This document shows positions 5,347-12,601 of a stretch of DNA of 14,565 nucleotides, piece by piece. The notes beneath the pieces are model-generated. The model saw nothing but the letters and a program-made list of their open reading frames with translations, was not told where the DNA came from and did no database searches. The position numbers and the translations under genes were made by a program. Numbering within the stretch: position 1 is the first letter of the stretch; every line of letters begins with the position of its first letter. Source of the stretch: UBA1181 sp045601045 (GTDB taxonomy: Bacteria > Bacteroidota > Bacteroidia > Bacteroidales > Paludibacteraceae); assembly GCA_045601045.1 (NCBI GenBank), contig JAZRZA010000029.1, positions 1-14,565 of the forward strand. The letters are read 5' to 3'.

Positions 5347-6351
5347 TTATTCTCTGTAAATCAGTTGTATAAGTGTCTTTCCGACCATATCGAGCGTGCT
5401 CTTGCTGATGTTTTCTGGTGTGTCGTTATGGGTGTGCCATACGTCAGGGAACCCTTTGTTGGGGTTGAAATCAATGATGTCGATGGTCGGAATGCCTGTA
5501 AATTGGTTGATATAGACGTGGTCGTCTATCAATCGGCTTGTGGTCCGAGGTTGAAAATACTCTCTGTATCCCAAAGAGTTGGCTATGCTCCAAACCTTGC
5601 CGGCCTCGTTGCCCGCGTATTGGGCGGTGGCGGCATCAATGCCGAAATAGGGATGTTCGCCGCCAACCATGTCTAGGAGAATTCCGTAGATGGGTTTCTT
5701 CTTGTAGTGTGGGTGTCGGCCCCAATATTGAGATCCGAGACACCAACTATCTGAGCTTTCTCCCGTGGCGTCTCCGTAATCCTCCGCGTCAAGGAATACG
5801 ATATCTACACCTACATTAGGCTTCTGTAGGTTGATGAGTCTGGCGATTTCCAAAATCACGCCTACGCCGCTGGCTCCGTCGTTCGCTCCCATGACTGGGA
5901 TGTCGCGGTATTGAGGCTCGTCTTGGTCGCAGAATGGTCGGGAATCCCAGTGGGAGAAAAGAATGATGCGTCTTCCTTTTTCGGGAGAGAAACAACCGAT
6001 TACATTTTTGCCCGCCAATACCTTTCCGTCAAAAGCAGTGGCGGAAAAGGTCTGTATCTCCACTTCCGCTCCGTATTCGGCCAGTTTGTCTCCTAAATAT
6101 TTCGCGCAGTTGACGTGTGCGGCGGAGTTGGGCACTCTAGCGCCGAAATCACATTGCTCGCAAATTCGTTTGAAGGCGGAGTCCGCGGAAAAAGCCGGAA
6201 TGTTGATGGCTGGATTGGCACTTGGCTCGCTTGCGGCGCTCTTCGCTTTGTTCTCCTGTTGTTGTACTGCTGCCGCCTCGTTTCTGCAAGAGAGTGTGGA
6301 GAGGGATAGTAATAGAACAACAATGTGTAATATTCCTTTGAAACACTTCAT
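5347..6351 (-). CDS. Type II glutaminyl-peptide cyclotransferase (M28 fold), predicted lipoprotein
   Basis: Enzymes of this type turn N-terminal Gln of exported proteins into pyroglutamate. The 334-residue protein has a signal peptide ending LSTLSC, with Cys22 as a possible lipidation site, so a periplasmic membrane-anchored enzyme is likely. The M28 zinc-hydrolase fold follows: SHWDSRPF (133-140), ANDGASGVGVILEIA (156-170), FLDAEDYG (186-193), LLDMVGG, IDDHVYINQFTGIP and VWHTHND (304-310). By analogy with human and Porphyromonas cyclases, the zinc ligands would be Asp158, Asp191 and His306, with Glu190 catalytic and Trp305 lining the site. SDSWCLGSQYWG resembles the cyclase loop around Trp207 of human QC. 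It starts 21 bp after lptB on the same strand and is probably co-transcribed. A plain M28 aminopeptidase is the alternative, but the WHTxxD and DDH motifs favour cyclase. Confidence 0.85.
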   Translation of the reverse strand: MKCFKGILHIVVLLLSLSTLSCRNEAAAVQQQENKAKSAASEPSANPAINIPAFSADSAFKRICEQCDFGARVPNSAAHVNCAKYLGDKLAEYGAEVEIQTFSATAFDGKVLAGKNVIGCFSPEKGRRIILFSHWDSRPFCDQDEPQYRDIPVMGANDGASGVGVILEIARLINLQKPNVGVDIVFLDAEDYGDATGESSDSWCLGSQYWGRHPHYKKKPIYGILLDMVGGEHPYFGIDAATAQYAGNEAGKVWSIANSLGYREYFQPRTTSRLIDDHVYINQFTGIPTIDIIDFNPNKGFPDVWHTHNDTPENISKSTLDMVGKTLIQLIYRE

Positions 6352-6372
6352 GTTCGGTCCTTTTGATAGAAT

Positions 6373-7227
6373 TTAGTTGTTTTCAATAGGTTTTCTCTTC
6401 TTCAATTGGAAGTCTCTTCCTAAATATTTCTCCTTGACGATCGGGTTTTCCGCCAACTCTTCGGAGGTTCCTTGGAATAGGATTCTACCATCGAATAGCA
6501 GATAGGCTCTGTCTGTGATGGAGAGCGTCTCGTCCACGTTGTGGTCGGTGATGAGGATACCGATATTCTTGCTCTTCAATTTCCAGACGATGTCTTGGAT
6601 GTCTTGCACGGCGATAGGGTCCACACCGGCGAATGGTTCGTCAAGCATGATGAATTTTGGTTCGATGGCAAGGCAACGGGCTATCTCGGTACGGCGGCGT
6701 TCGCCTCCGGAAAGGCGGTCTCCCAAGTTGTGCCTTACGTGTCCTAGGTTGAATTCCGCGATCAAACTCTCCAGTTTCCTCTTTTGGTATTCTTTGCTGA
6801 AATTGGTCATTTCCAAAACGGAGAGGATGTTGTCCTCCACAGACATCTTTCTGAAAACGGAGTTCTCTTGGGCCAGGTAACCGATACCAGCTCTCGCTCT
6901 TTTATAAACAGGAAAGTTGGTGATCTCTTGTTCGTTGAGGAATACCTTTCCCGCGTTAGGGACGACCAGACCAGTGGTCATGTAAAAGGTGGTGGTCTTG
7001 CCAGCTCCATTTGGACCTAGCAATCCGACGATTTCGCCTTGTTTTACGTTGATGGATACATTGTTGGCCACAATGCGTTGACCGTATTGTTTCACCAAAC
7101 CCTCTGTTCGGAGTACCATGGAACCTTCTTGGTAGGCGTTCAATTCTATTTCAGAACCATTACCTATCTCGTGCTGGTTGCCCTTGTCTAATCCCAATTT
7201 TCCTCTCAATTTATCGAACATGTTCAT
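6373..7227 (-). CDS. lptB: LPS export ABC transporter ATP-binding protein LptB
   Basis: LptB is the cytoplasmic ATPase that drives extraction of lipopolysaccharide from the inner membrane with LptF and LptG. The 284-residue sequence has Walker A GPNGAGKTT (71-79), a Q-loop at YLAQENSVFRKMSVEDNI, signature LSGGERRRTEIARCL (172-186), Walker B FIMLDEP (192-198), D-loop AGVDPIAV and the switch His in ITDHN. FRKMSVEDNI and the LSGGERRR signature are typical of LptB. The family is usually about 240 residues. Here some 36 extra N-terminal residues precede MVLRTEGLVKQYG, so translation might instead start at Met37 (7119). Transcription probably begins in the 160-bp gap shared with miaB and continues into the cyclase gene. 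Confidence 0.95.
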   Translation of the reverse strand: MNMFDKLRGKLGLDKGNQHEIGNGSEIELNAYQEGSMVLRTEGLVKQYGQRIVANNVSINVKQGEIVGLLGPNGAGKTTTFYMTTGLVVPNAGKVFLNEQEITNFPVYKRARAGIGYLAQENSVFRKMSVEDNILSVLEMTNFSKEYQKRKLESLIAEFNLGHVRHNLGDRLSGGERRRTEIARCLAIEPKFIMLDEPFAGVDPIAVQDIQDIVWKLKSKNIGILITDHNVDETLSITDRAYLLFDGRILFQGTSEELAENPIVKEKYLGRDFQLKKRKPIENN

Positions 7228-7330
7228 AGAGACTTTTTTATCACGCTTTTACCGTGCTTGGACTGCAGTCGGTTTCGTGCGTTTTGTTTATCGCGAATGT
7301 AACGCAACTTGGCGATTTAAACAACCTATT

Positions 7331-7362
7331 CTTGAAAAATGAGTGTTTTTGTTGTATATTTG
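7331..7362 (+). promoter_or_regulatory. Promoter of miaB
   Basis: CTTG (7331-7334), a 20-bp spacer and TATATTTG (7355-7362) fit the Bacteroidota consensus with one change in the -33 element. The miaB ATG follows 28 bp later. Confidence 0.65.
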
Positions 7363-7390
7363 CACGTTGTTATAAGGATATTGAAACGAG

Positions 7391-8716
7391 ATGAAGAAAC
7401 TTTTTCTGGAGACGTATGGCTGTCAAATGAATGTGGCCGACAGTGAGGTCGTTGCCGCTATCATGGACACGGCAGGTTACGAGGTGACTGAAAACATGGA
7501 CGAGGCGGATGCCATATTTGTCAATACATGTTCTATTCGCGATAACGCGGAGCAGAAGATCCATGGCAGATTGCAGGCGTTTCAACAGATGAAACGTAAA
7601 AGAGCAGGTTTGTTGATTGGTGTTTTGGGATGCATGGCGGAACGTATGAAGGATGAACTCCTTGCCACCGGTGTGGTGGATTTGGTGGTTGGTCCGGATG
7701 CCTACCTTGATTTGCCGAACTTGATAGGCGCGGTGGAACAGGGCGAGAAGGCGATCAGTGTTGATCTCTCCACAACGGAGACCTATACCGATGTCATTCC
7801 GAAACGTCTGTGTGGTCCCACTATTTCGGGCTATGTCTCCATTATGCGCGGATGCAATAATTTCTGTTCTTATTGTATTGTCCCATATACCAGAGGTCGT
7901 GAGCGTAGCCGCGAAGTGCGTAGCATCCTGAATGAAATCGAGGATTTGAAGAACCGCAATTACAAAGAGGTGGTTCTGATTGGTCAAAATGTTAATTCGT
8001 ATGCTTATCAAGGGGAGGATGGAGAGAAAGTCTCTTTCGCGGCGTTGTTGAAATTGGTGGCGGAGAGCTATCCGATGATGAGAATCCGTTTTACCACTTC
8101 CCATCCGAAAGACATGAGCGATGAGATTTTGGAGACGATTGCGGCTCATCCGAACATTTGTCGTCATATTCATCTCCCTGTCCAATCTGGAAGTAACAGT
8201 ATATTGAAGTCCATGAACCGCAAATATACACGTGAGTGGTATTTGGACCGTATCGCCGCTATTCGTCGTATTATTCCCGATTGTGGCATCACAACAGATG
8301 TGTTCTGTGGATTCCACGGCGAGACGGAGGAGGATCAACGGTTGACATTGAGTTTGATGGAAGAGGTGGTGTTTGACTCCGCCTTTATGTTCAAATATTC
8401 CGAGAGACCAGGTACTTTCGCTTCGAAGAATTTGCCGGATAATATCTCTGAGGAGGTGAAAGTGGCTCGTTTGAACGAGATCATCGCTTTGCAGACCAAA
8501 ATGTCCGCTGTGAGCAACGAACGGGACATCAACAAGGAGTTTGAGGTTTTGGTGGAAGGTTTCTCAAAACGTTCCCGCGAACAATTGTTTGGCCGCACCT
8601 CTCAAAACAAGGTGGTGGTATTCCCGAAAGGATCGCATAAGGTGGGTGATTTGGTGAAGGTGAAGGTGTTGAGCGCCACATCCGCGACTTTGATAGGTGA
8701 AGAGGTGATGGCGTAA
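7391..8716 (+). CDS. miaB: tRNA-2-methylthio-N6-dimethylallyladenosine synthase MiaB
   Basis: MiaB is a radical-SAM methylthiotransferase that converts i6A37 to ms2i6A37 in tRNAs reading UNN codons, using sulfur from an auxiliary 4Fe-4S cluster. The 441-residue protein has all three parts. The N-terminal MTTase domain has cluster ligands Cys11 (ETYGCQMN), Cys47 (VNTCSIR) and Cys81 (GVLGCMAER). The radical-SAM core has Cys155, Cys159 and Cys162 in RGCNNFCSYCIVPYTRGRERSR. The C-terminal TRAM domain ends near SATSATLIGEE. FTTSHPKDMSDE and HLPVQSGSNSILKSMNRKYTR are family signatures and separate it from RimO and MtaB. The ATG at 7391 gives the standard MKKLFLETYGCQMN start. No clear terminator precedes the next gene, 112 bp downstream. 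Confidence 0.97.
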   Translation: MKKLFLETYGCQMNVADSEVVAAIMDTAGYEVTENMDEADAIFVNTCSIRDNAEQKIHGRLQAFQQMKRKRAGLLIGVLGCMAERMKDELLATGVVDLVVGPDAYLDLPNLIGAVEQGEKAISVDLSTTETYTDVIPKRLCGPTISGYVSIMRGCNNFCSYCIVPYTRGRERSREVRSILNEIEDLKNRNYKEVVLIGQNVNSYAYQGEDGEKVSFAALLKLVAESYPMMRIRFTTSHPKDMSDEILETIAAHPNICRHIHLPVQSGSNSILKSMNRKYTREWYLDRIAAIRRIIPDCGITTDVFCGFHGETEEDQRLTLSLMEEVVFDSAFMFKYSERPGTFASKNLPDNISEEVKVARLNEIIALQTKMSAVSNERDINKEFEVLVEGFSKRSREQLFGRTSQNKVVVFPKGSHKVGDLVKVKVLSATSATLIGEEVMA

Positions 8717-8760
8717 ACGCCCGTACCATCTTCCGTAGAAAGAAAAGTGAAAATTTGTGG

Positions 8761-8790
8761 TTTGTTTTTAGTGAAAAATCATTAAATTCG
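8761..8790 (+). promoter_or_regulatory. Weak promoter candidate for the beta-barrel gene
   Basis: TTTG (8761-8764), an 18-bp spacer and TAAATTCG (8783-8790) resemble the Bacteroidota promoter with one mismatch and a slightly short spacer. It lies 38 bp upstream of the ATG at 8829. Confidence 0.3.
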
Positions 8791-8828
8791 CCACGTTGAT
8801 TTTTAACGAATTATATTGAGTCTAAAAT

Positions 8829-9524
8829 ATGAAGAAGTTTTTCGCACTATTAGTGGCAGTGTTGTGCTATTGCGCGGCGAATGCGCAGATTAGCCCATAC
8901 AAACAATTCTCTCCATTTGACGGTAACCATTTTATTGTCGATGGTGGTGTGACTTACAGTTCCATTACAGAAAAATCGGCAGGATACAAGGTGTTGTTCC
9001 GTGCGGGAGTCGGAGGCGATATTCCTTTGTTCTACTCTCATGTTTCCTTCTTGCCTTCCATCGATTTCGTAAGCAAGGGTTATTCCAACAGGGCTTATGA
9101 TGCCAATAGTTATGTGAATGGCGAAAATGTAGGTGGATATGTTTGGGACTATGATGTGACTGCGATGTCCATCGAGGCTCCGTTGGAGTTCGGTTTCAAT
9201 ATTCCGTTTAACAACGATTTCGGTATGCAGATTTGCGCGGGACCTTATTTCGGTGTAGGTATCGCAGGTACCTATTCCCAATCTTCGGATGAATATGAGG
9301 TGGAGTCTGGTGTCAGCACTTTGGAGTACAAGACTTATGGTGGAGACAACCCAAGATTGAATCGTTTTGATTTTGGTGTGACAGGCGGACTTCGTTTTAT
9401 CTTCTACTTTATGGAGTTGAAAGTTAATGCGGAAATGGGTTGTTTGAATATGAACGCCCGTCCGGAAGAGGCTGCTTTCAAGGGCTATTCTTTCTCCGCA
9501 TGTTTCGGTTTGAGAATTCCATAA
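8829..9524 (+). CDS. Outer-membrane beta-barrel protein (PorT/OMP_b-brl-like)
   Basis: The 231-residue product starts with a signal peptide (MKKFFALLVAVLCYCAANA) whose cleavage after Ala19 would leave Gln20 as the new N-terminus. The rest alternates short amphipathic strands rich in Gly and aromatic residues: FIVDGGVTYSSITE, VLFRAGVGGDIPLF, IEAPLEFGFNIPF, GMQICAGPYFGVGIAG, FDFGVTGGLRFIF and YSFSACFGLRIP. This is the pattern of an eight- to ten-strand barrel of the type common in Bacteroidota. The last residues (aromatic, Arg-Ile-Pro end) fit a closing barrel strand. I cannot assign a specific function. It lies downstream of miaB and has its own terminator. Confidence 0.85.
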   Translation: MKKFFALLVAVLCYCAANAQISPYKQFSPFDGNHFIVDGGVTYSSITEKSAGYKVLFRAGVGGDIPLFYSHVSFLPSIDFVSKGYSNRAYDANSYVNGENVGGYVWDYDVTAMSIEAPLEFGFNIPFNNDFGMQICAGPYFGVGIAGTYSQSSDEYEVESGVSTLEYKTYGGDNPRLNRFDFGVTGGLRFIFYFMELKVNAEMGCLNMNARPEEAAFKGYSFSACFGLRIP

Positions 9525-9545
9525 TATAGGGTTGTTTAGATATAG

Positions 9546-9583
9546 AATCGGAATCTTCTGCAAAGAGGGTTCCGATTTTTTTG
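9546..9583 (+). terminator. Terminator of the beta-barrel gene
   Basis: AATCGGAATC (9546-9555) pairs with GGTTCCGATT (9568-9577), ten pairs including one G-U, around a 12-nt loop. A T-run follows. It begins 22 bp after the stop and is very similar to the terminator at 10345-10384. Confidence 0.88.
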
Positions 9584-9734
9584 ATTATTTTAAAATGTTG
9601 TTGCTTGTTTTGAAGAATATTATTATCTTGCGATATGATAACGCAAGTAAGGGAGTTGAGGCGTTTGTGCGTTTGTTTTATTTATAATAGGGTAAAATCT
9701 TAAAATTTAATGCGAAAAGGGCTATTTTGTTGCG

Positions 9735-10325
9735 GTGAATCCGTTTGAGAAAGCAGGCGTTCAAACTGCTTACACAAAGGTGTTGTATGGGTTGGAGGAG
9801 GATAAGACCTATCGCTTCTCTGTGTGGGTGGCCAATCTGTTTTTACCTAACAAGGCGGGTTCCTCTTTGATGCCAAACGTAGGTGTCGGTGTTTATAGCG
9901 ATGGTATGGTGGTGAATGGTGCATATAAGACCATTGAGCTTCCTTGCGCTACTATTTCAGAGACTTCATCTAGCCTGGATTGGCAGAAGGTTGAGGTGGA
10001 ATTCACGCCTACACAACCGATTGACACCGCCTATTTCTCTGTTGTGATGGATAGTCCGAAGGCCAATGGCTGGGACTTCGCCATCGATGATATCCTCATA
10101 GAGTTCACCAATGCGACAGGGGTGGATGACTTTGTGAATTCGGTAGCTTCGAAGGTGTATGCCTCATCTGGTATGATGCACGTGGAGAGTGATGGCGAGG
10201 TTTATGAGGTCTATTCTTTGAATGGAACCTTGCTATACAAGGGTGTGGAGTCCGCACTTCCTTTGCCAAAGGGAAGTTATGTGGTGGTGATGAAAGAGGG
10301 TAGTGCGAAGGTAATCGTTCCGTAA
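9735..10325 (+). CDS. Truncated secreted-type protein: jelly-roll-like domain plus T9SS-like C-terminal domain
   Basis: The longest open frame with a usable start (GTG 9735) gives 196 residues. Codons from 9711 are open and add GYFVAV before NPFEKAG, which fits the domain, but an in-frame TAA at 9708-9710 blocks further extension. Residues 1-125 resemble the beta-sandwich modules of large Bacteroidota surface proteins (GLEEDKTYRFSVWVANL, then NGWDFAIDDILIEF). The last 60 or so residues, ending YEVYSLNGTLLYKG, ALPLPKGSYVVV and SAKVIVP, look like a type A T9SS sorting domain. No signal peptide is present, so the protein could not reach T9SS. It is most simply the 3' remnant of a larger gene. 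The 150 bp upstream are AT-rich and I see no gene or convincing promoter in them. An ATG at 9710 lies in another frame and stops after 12 codons. Confidence 0.6.
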   Translation: MNPFEKAGVQTAYTKVLYGLEEDKTYRFSVWVANLFLPNKAGSSLMPNVGVGVYSDGMVVNGAYKTIELPCATISETSSSLDWQKVEVEFTPTQPIDTAYFSVVMDSPKANGWDFAIDDILIEFTNATGVDDFVNSVASKVYASSGMMHVESDGEVYEVYSLNGTLLYKGVESALPLPKGSYVVVMKEGSAKVIVP

Positions 10326-10344
10326 ATCAGCTCGCCTTGATATG

Positions 10345-10384
10345 AAAATCGGAGTCTTCTGATAGAGGACTCCGATTTTTTTTT
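10345..10384 (+). terminator. Terminator after the truncated gene
   Basis: AAAATCGGAGTC (10345-10356) pairs perfectly over 12 bp with GACTCCGATTTT (10368-10379) around an 11-nt loop, and nine T end at 10384. The A-run on the other side could also let it act on topB transcripts from the minus strand. Confidence 0.9.
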
Positions 10385-10399
10385 CGTTAAGTATGTGGC

Positions 10400-12496
10400 T
10401 TATTTGCTGATACTCTTTATTTGATTCAATAGATCGGCCACGCTTTGTGCTTTACCGTCTACTTCCATAGGAATGCGGAGTGCACATCCTCCCTTCCATT
10501 CCGAACATCCATAGGCGGTTCTTCCTTGGATGATGGTTCCCTTGCCGCATAGTGGGCAAGCCATTCCAACGATGGTGGTAGGAGCGGTTGGTTGTGGTGG
10601 GGTGGCAGCTGTCGTTTGCTCGGCGTTTGCTTCGGGTTGAGGTTTCACTGCCTTCTCCTTCTTCGCACGAGGTTTGGATACTTTTTTCTTCTTCTCCTCT
10701 TCCTCTTTCTTCTCCTCTATGGTGATGGTTCTGGCATTGTCGTTTTTCACGCTCTGCACGATCTCCGTCACCATCGCCTTCAATTCGGTCATGAAGGTGG
10801 CGCTGTCGTAAGTGCTCTTCTCTATCATACGAAGTCGTTTCTCCCACTGACCTGTCAGTTCGGCGGATTTAAGCAGCTCCTGTTGAATTGTATTGATCAG
10901 GTCAATGCCTGTCTGGGTCGCATAGATGTTTTTCTTCTCCTTGCGCATGTAGTTGCGCTTGAAGAGGGTCTCTATGATATTGGCTCTGGTGGACGGTCGT
11001 CCGATGCCGTTCTCCTTCAGCAAGTCGCGCAATTCACCATCCTCCATCTGCTTACCTGCGGTCTCCATGGCGCGGAGTAGGGTGGCCTCTGTGTAAGGCT
11101 TTGGTGCGGTGGTCCACTTCTCCGCTAAATCAGGTGTGTGCGGACCGTGTTCCCCCTTTTCAAAATTGGGCAAAGTCTTCTCTTCGTCGTCATTGTTCTC
11201 CTCGTTCTTCTCCTTGTCGTAAACCATTCGCCATCCAGGAGAGAGGATCTGCTTTCCGTTCGCTTTGAACTCAATGCTCTCCACTTTGCCAAGCACGGTG
11301 GTGGTGGAGATTTGACAGTCTGGATAGAAGTTGGCGATGAATCGTTTCGCCACCAAATCATAGACCTTCCACTCGTCCGCTGTCAGATTGTTTGGATTGA
11401 CACCAGTAGGAATGATGGCGTGGTGGTCGGTCACCTTGCTATTGTCGAAAACCTTCTTGGACTTTGGAATCTTGTTGGCTAATACGCTTTGCGTAAGGGC
11501 CGCATAGTTGGTCATGCCACGAAGGATGTTCGGAATCTTGGGATAAATATCGTCGCTCAAATAGGTGTTGTCCACACGTGGATAGGTGGTCACCTTCTTC
11601 TCGTAGAGCGATTGGATATGTTTCAATGTCTCCTCGGCGGAGAATCCGTACTTCTTATTGCACTCCACTTGTAGTGAGGTAAGGTCAAATAACCTTGGTG
11701 CGAATTCTGTTCCCTTCTTGGTGGTCACATCTGTGACGGTGAATTCGCTGTTTTGTACCTCTTGAAGGAATTTACGTCCCTCCTCCTCGGTGGTGAATTT
11801 TCCTTGCGCTGCAGCGAAGGTGGTGTCGCGATAGACCGTTTTCAACTCCCAGTATTGCTCGGGTTTGAAATTAACGATCTCCATGTGCCGTTTCACGACC
11901 AATGCTAGAGTAGGGGTTTGCACTCTACCGATGGAGAGCACCTGTTTGTTGCCTCCGTATTTCATGGTGTAGAGGCGGGTGGCATTCATGCCTAGCAACC
12001 AATCTCCGATGGCGCGCATAGCGCCTGCCTCGTAGAGTTTGTCGTAGTCGGATTGTGGGTGAAGTGTGTTGAATCCTTCGCGGAGCGCCTCTTCGGTCAA
12101 GGAAGAGGTCCATAGCCTTTTGACAGGACATTTGCACTTCGCCATCTGCATCACCCATCGTTGGATGAGTTCTCCCTCTTGCCCGGCATCCCCGCAGTTA
12201 ATCACTTCGTCAGCGTTTTGGATCAGTCCTTCAATGATGTGGAACTGTTTGATGGATCCTTCGTTTTCTATCAGTTTGATACCGAATTTTTCGGGAATCA
12301 TCGGTAGGGAATAGATGTCCCATCGTTTCCAATAGGGGTTGTATTCGTGAGGTTCCTTCAGGGTGCAGAGATGACCGAACACCCAAGTCACTTGGTATCC
12401 GTTTCCTTCGATGTAACCATCCTTTCTATTGTTGGCACCTAATATGGTGGCGATTTCTCTTGCCACACTAGGTTTCTCGGCGATACAAACCTTCAT
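10400..12496 (-). CDS. topB: DNA topoisomerase III (type IA)
   Basis: Type IA topoisomerases pass one DNA strand through a transient break and relax or decatenate DNA; topoisomerase III acts mainly on recombination and replication intermediates. The 698-residue protein begins with the Toprim motif MKVCIAEKPSVAREIA. The acidic Toprim segment is CGDAGQEGEL (101-110), where Gly105 replaces the second Asp of DxD. The related DAGREGEL form is common in type IA enzymes. The catalytic Tyr is Tyr305 in KVTTYPRVDNTYLS. A conserved GIGRPSTRANIIETL helix follows. A Lys/Glu-rich linker (around 595-640) leads to a zinc ribbon CPLCGKG with Cys further on at YGCSEWKGGC. The length and zinc ribbon suggest a chromosomal enzyme; conjugative-element topoisomerases are the alternative. 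GAGGAG lies 6 nt before the ATG. Confidence 0.95.
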   Translation of the reverse strand: MKVCIAEKPSVAREIATILGANNRKDGYIEGNGYQVTWVFGHLCTLKEPHEYNPYWKRWDIYSLPMIPEKFGIKLIENEGSIKQFHIIEGLIQNADEVINCGDAGQEGELIQRWVMQMAKCKCPVKRLWTSSLTEEALREGFNTLHPQSDYDKLYEAGAMRAIGDWLLGMNATRLYTMKYGGNKQVLSIGRVQTPTLALVVKRHMEIVNFKPEQYWELKTVYRDTTFAAAQGKFTTEEEGRKFLQEVQNSEFTVTDVTTKKGTEFAPRLFDLTSLQVECNKKYGFSAEETLKHIQSLYEKKVTTYPRVDNTYLSDDIYPKIPNILRGMTNYAALTQSVLANKIPKSKKVFDNSKVTDHHAIIPTGVNPNNLTADEWKVYDLVAKRFIANFYPDCQISTTTVLGKVESIEFKANGKQILSPGWRMVYDKEKNEENNDDEEKTLPNFEKGEHGPHTPDLAEKWTTAPKPYTEATLLRAMETAGKQMEDGELRDLLKENGIGRPSTRANIIETLFKRNYMRKEKKNIYATQTGIDLINTIQQELLKSAELTGQWEKRLRMIEKSTYDSATFMTELKAMVTEIVQSVKNDNARTITIEEKKEEEEKKKKVSKPRAKKEKAVKPQPEANAEQTTAATPPQPTAPTTIVGMACPLCGKGTIIQGRTAYGCSEWKGGCALRIPMEVDGKAQSVADLLNQIKSISK

Positions 12497-12524
12497 CTTC
12501 TACTCCTCATAATTTTAGTTCCCC

Positions 12525-12532
12525 CAAAGTTA
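12525..12532 (-). promoter_or_regulatory. Candidate -7 element of the topB promoter
   Basis: The minus strand reads TAACTTTG (complement of 12525-12532), an exact TAnnTTTG, 28 bp before the topB ATG. No TTTG is seen at the expected -33 position, so support is partial. Confidence 0.45.
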
Positions 12533-12601
12533 CATTTTTCTGACGGACGCCCGCCCATTGTTGAAAAAAATAGTTGGGGATGGGAGTCGGCTCGGTGAGT
12601 A

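Noticed and set aside
7261..7270. Perfect 10-bp palindrome GACTGCAGTC between lptB and miaB
   Set aside because: A single copy, no partner site and no flanking symmetry. This is expected by chance at such length, so it is not called an operator.
7370..8338. A 322-codon open frame on the minus strand
   Set aside because: It lies antisense to miaB, which has all its catalytic Cys motifs. The minus frame encodes a His/Arg/Thr-rich product with no family features, so it is a codon-use shadow.
8850..9563. A 237-codon minus-strand open frame
   Set aside because: It is antisense to the beta-barrel gene, crosses its terminator and has no recognisable domain or start context.
10660..10720. Low-complexity TTC/CTT-rich run on the plus strand
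   Set aside because: It is the reverse complement of Lys/Glu codons in the topB linker before the zinc ribbon, not a separate repeat element.
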